Shown here one piece after another: positions 62,809 through 64,000 of a stretch of DNA of 64,000 bases. Origin of the DNA: Ruminococcus sp. (GTDB taxonomy: Bacteria > Bacillota > Clostridia > Oscillospirales > Ruminococcaceae); NCBI GenBank assembly GCA_018376535.1, contig JAHABC010000003.1, positions 62,001 through 126,000 of the forward strand, in the 5' to 3' direction. The notes below the pieces were generated by a model that worked only from the letters and a program-made list of their open reading frames with translations, was not told where the DNA came from and did no database searches. The first letter of the stretch is position 1, and each line of letters starts with the position of its first letter. The position numbers and the translations under genes are program-made.

Positions 62809-64000
62809 TTAAGCATAATTATATTTATGTTTGTTTTTAATCAATAATGTGATACTAACTACACTAGTAATTAGTTCGGAAAATACTACCGATAGCCATA
62901 TTCCGTTTAAATCTAAGAACTTTGGTAGTAGTAATATCATTATGGCTTGTAGCAAAAATGAACGCAATACAGATATTATTGCAGATAATAGTCCATTATT
63001 CAATGCAGTAAAGAATGATGACGCATATATATTAATTCCACATAGTAAAAATGATATTGAATATAATCTAAAGCCATGAAGTGTCATATCAAATAGGGCA
63101 TCTTTTACGAATAAGCCAACTAAAGTTTCTGCAAGAACCTCCGATAGAATAAACATAACTACAGATGTAACTGATATAATCTTTATACTTTTAGAAAACA
63201 TATTTTTTAATTCAAAATCGTTATCTGCACCATAGTTATAGCCTATTATTGGAGCAGTTCCTATAGAAAATCCTAGGAAAGATGATACAAATACAAAGTT
63301 TACATACATTATAACTGTTATAGATGCTACACCATCTTCACCAATAAGTTTCATCATTTGTAGATTGTATAACATGGTTATTATCGACATAGATATATTA
63401 GTCAACATCTCAGAAGAACCATTTATACAACTATTTAAAAATACTCTATGATAGAATTTGAACTTTGTAAACTTAAGATTTACTTTCTTATTTACAATAA
63501 AGTATATCAATGGAACTATTCCACCTATAAGATATCCTGTAATAGTAGCTAAACCTGCTCCAGCGATACCCATTTTTAATACATATACAAAAACAAAATC
63601 TAATACTATGTTAGTAGTTCCGCATATAAGATTTAACGCTAAACCTAAATGTGGTTTTTCGGCAATAATCAAAAAGGTTTGAAAAGCGTTCTGTAGCATA
63701 AATGGAGTAACTCCAATTAGAAGTATTCTACCATAGATAACACAATCTTTAATTAATAGTTCATTTGCTCCAAATAGATACGCTATCTGTTTAGTGAATA
63801 TAATACATAACGTTGATACAACTACTCCAAAGATTACTATGCTATATACAAACATAGTAAAATATTTGTTTGCACGTTCGTTATCGTTTTGACCTAACGT
63901 CTTGGATATTATTGCTCCACCACCAGTACCAAGCATAAAGCCAAATGATGCTATTATCATAATCAATGGATATATTATATTTATAGATGCTAGTGCATTA
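62809..64000 (-). CDS. MATE-family efflux transporter, 5' end beyond window
   Basis: The frame stays open to the right window edge, so about 397 C-terminal residues are present and the N-terminus is missing. It has many membrane helices and the MATE signature FGFMLGTGGGAIISKTLG near the start of the visible part and the conserved segment SFLGFSIGTAPIIGYNYGA in the middle. It should export drugs or metabolites in exchange for Na+ or H+. An internal ATG at 63966 is not the start because the upstream codons (NALASINIIYPLI) continue the conserved first helix. Confidence 0.9.
   Translation of the reverse strand, partial: NALASINIIYPLIMIIASFGFMLGTGGGAIISKTLGQNDNERANKYFTMFVYSIVIFGVVVSTLCIIFTKQIAYLFGANELLIKDCVIYGRILLIGVTPFMLQNAFQTFLIIAEKPHLGLALNLICGTTNIVLDFVFVYVLKMGIAGAGLATITGYLIGGIVPLIYFIVNKKVNLKFTKFKFYHRVFLNSCINGSSEMLTNISMSIITMLYNLQMMKLIGEDGVASITVIMYVNFVFVSSFLGFSIGTAPIIGYNYGADNDFELKNMFSKSIKIISVTSVVMFILSEVLAETLVGLFVKDALFDMTLHGFRLYSISFLLCGINIYASSFFTALNNGLLSAIISVLRSFLLQAIMILLLPKFLDLNGIWLSVVFSELITSVVSITLLIKNKHKYNYA

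Overview
The window looks like a chromosome segment of a low-GC, Gram-positive, anaerobic, cellulose-degrading member of the Clostridia, probably close to Ruminococcus and the Oscillospiraceae. This is inferred from gene content: secreted GH48 and GH9 cellulases with type I dockerin modules (cellulosome parts), an intracellular CelC-like GH5, an Rnf complex, a SpoIIQ-like sporulation peptidase, a tryptophan T-box, LuxS, and a Clostridia-type S10-spc-alpha ribosomal operon that includes the KOW/L14e-like gene. AGGAGG-type ribosome binding sites are strong, and TTG starts are frequent. No replication origin, CRISPR array, phage gene or transposase was seen.

Layout. 1-6.6 kb: the start of an ASCH-domain gene (cut by the window edge), then a carbohydrate cassette with a cytoplasmic GH5 glucanase, a divergent AraC-type regulator and a secreted GH9-dockerin-GH16 enzyme. 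The cassette lies between two near-identical 55-bp copies of the 3' end of the initiator tRNA plus its terminator. 6.5-7.6 kb: the intact initiator tRNA-Met and a SpoIIQ-like M23 protein. 7.6-23.7 kb, minus strand: the S10-spc-alpha operon (rpsJ to rplQ, with secY, adk, map, infA and rpoA), driven by a clear promoter with a terminator-like hairpin in the leader. 23.9-27.7 kb: a LysM/G5/M23 cell-wall hydrolase, luxS, an RluA-type pseudouridine synthase and a histidine phosphatase.

27.9-34.0 kb: apbE followed by rnfCDGEAB, i.e. the flavin transferase next to the ion-pumping ferredoxin:NAD oxidoreductase that it flavinylates. 34.0-37.3 kb: an AraC regulator and nadB-nadC (no nadA seen). 37.5-40.4 kb: the GH48 cellulase with a Big2-like domain and dockerin. 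40.9-45.5 kb: a four-gene GldA/GldF/GldG/DUF4340 ABC system. 45.6-48.9 kb: one open frame that joins an O6-methylguanine-DNA methyltransferase to a PAS-rich hybrid histidine kinase; this is the most unusual gene in the window. 48.9-51.5 kb: two bacterial PH-domain membrane proteins and a FabG-like reductase.

51.7-54.1 kb: a lipoteichoic-acid-synthase-like membrane sulfatase and an FlK-like thioesterase. 54.2-61.6 kb: a Trp-specific T-box leader and trpEGDCFBA, with a small unknown membrane protein between trpD and trpC. 61.7-64 kb: cytidine deaminase, a small putative lipoprotein and the C-terminal part of a MATE transporter that runs off the window.

Taken together the segment combines core translation, tryptophan and NAD synthesis and Rnf energy conservation with two plant-cell-wall loci. 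The GH9 and GH48 dockerins differ at their recognition positions, so they may dock on different cohesins.
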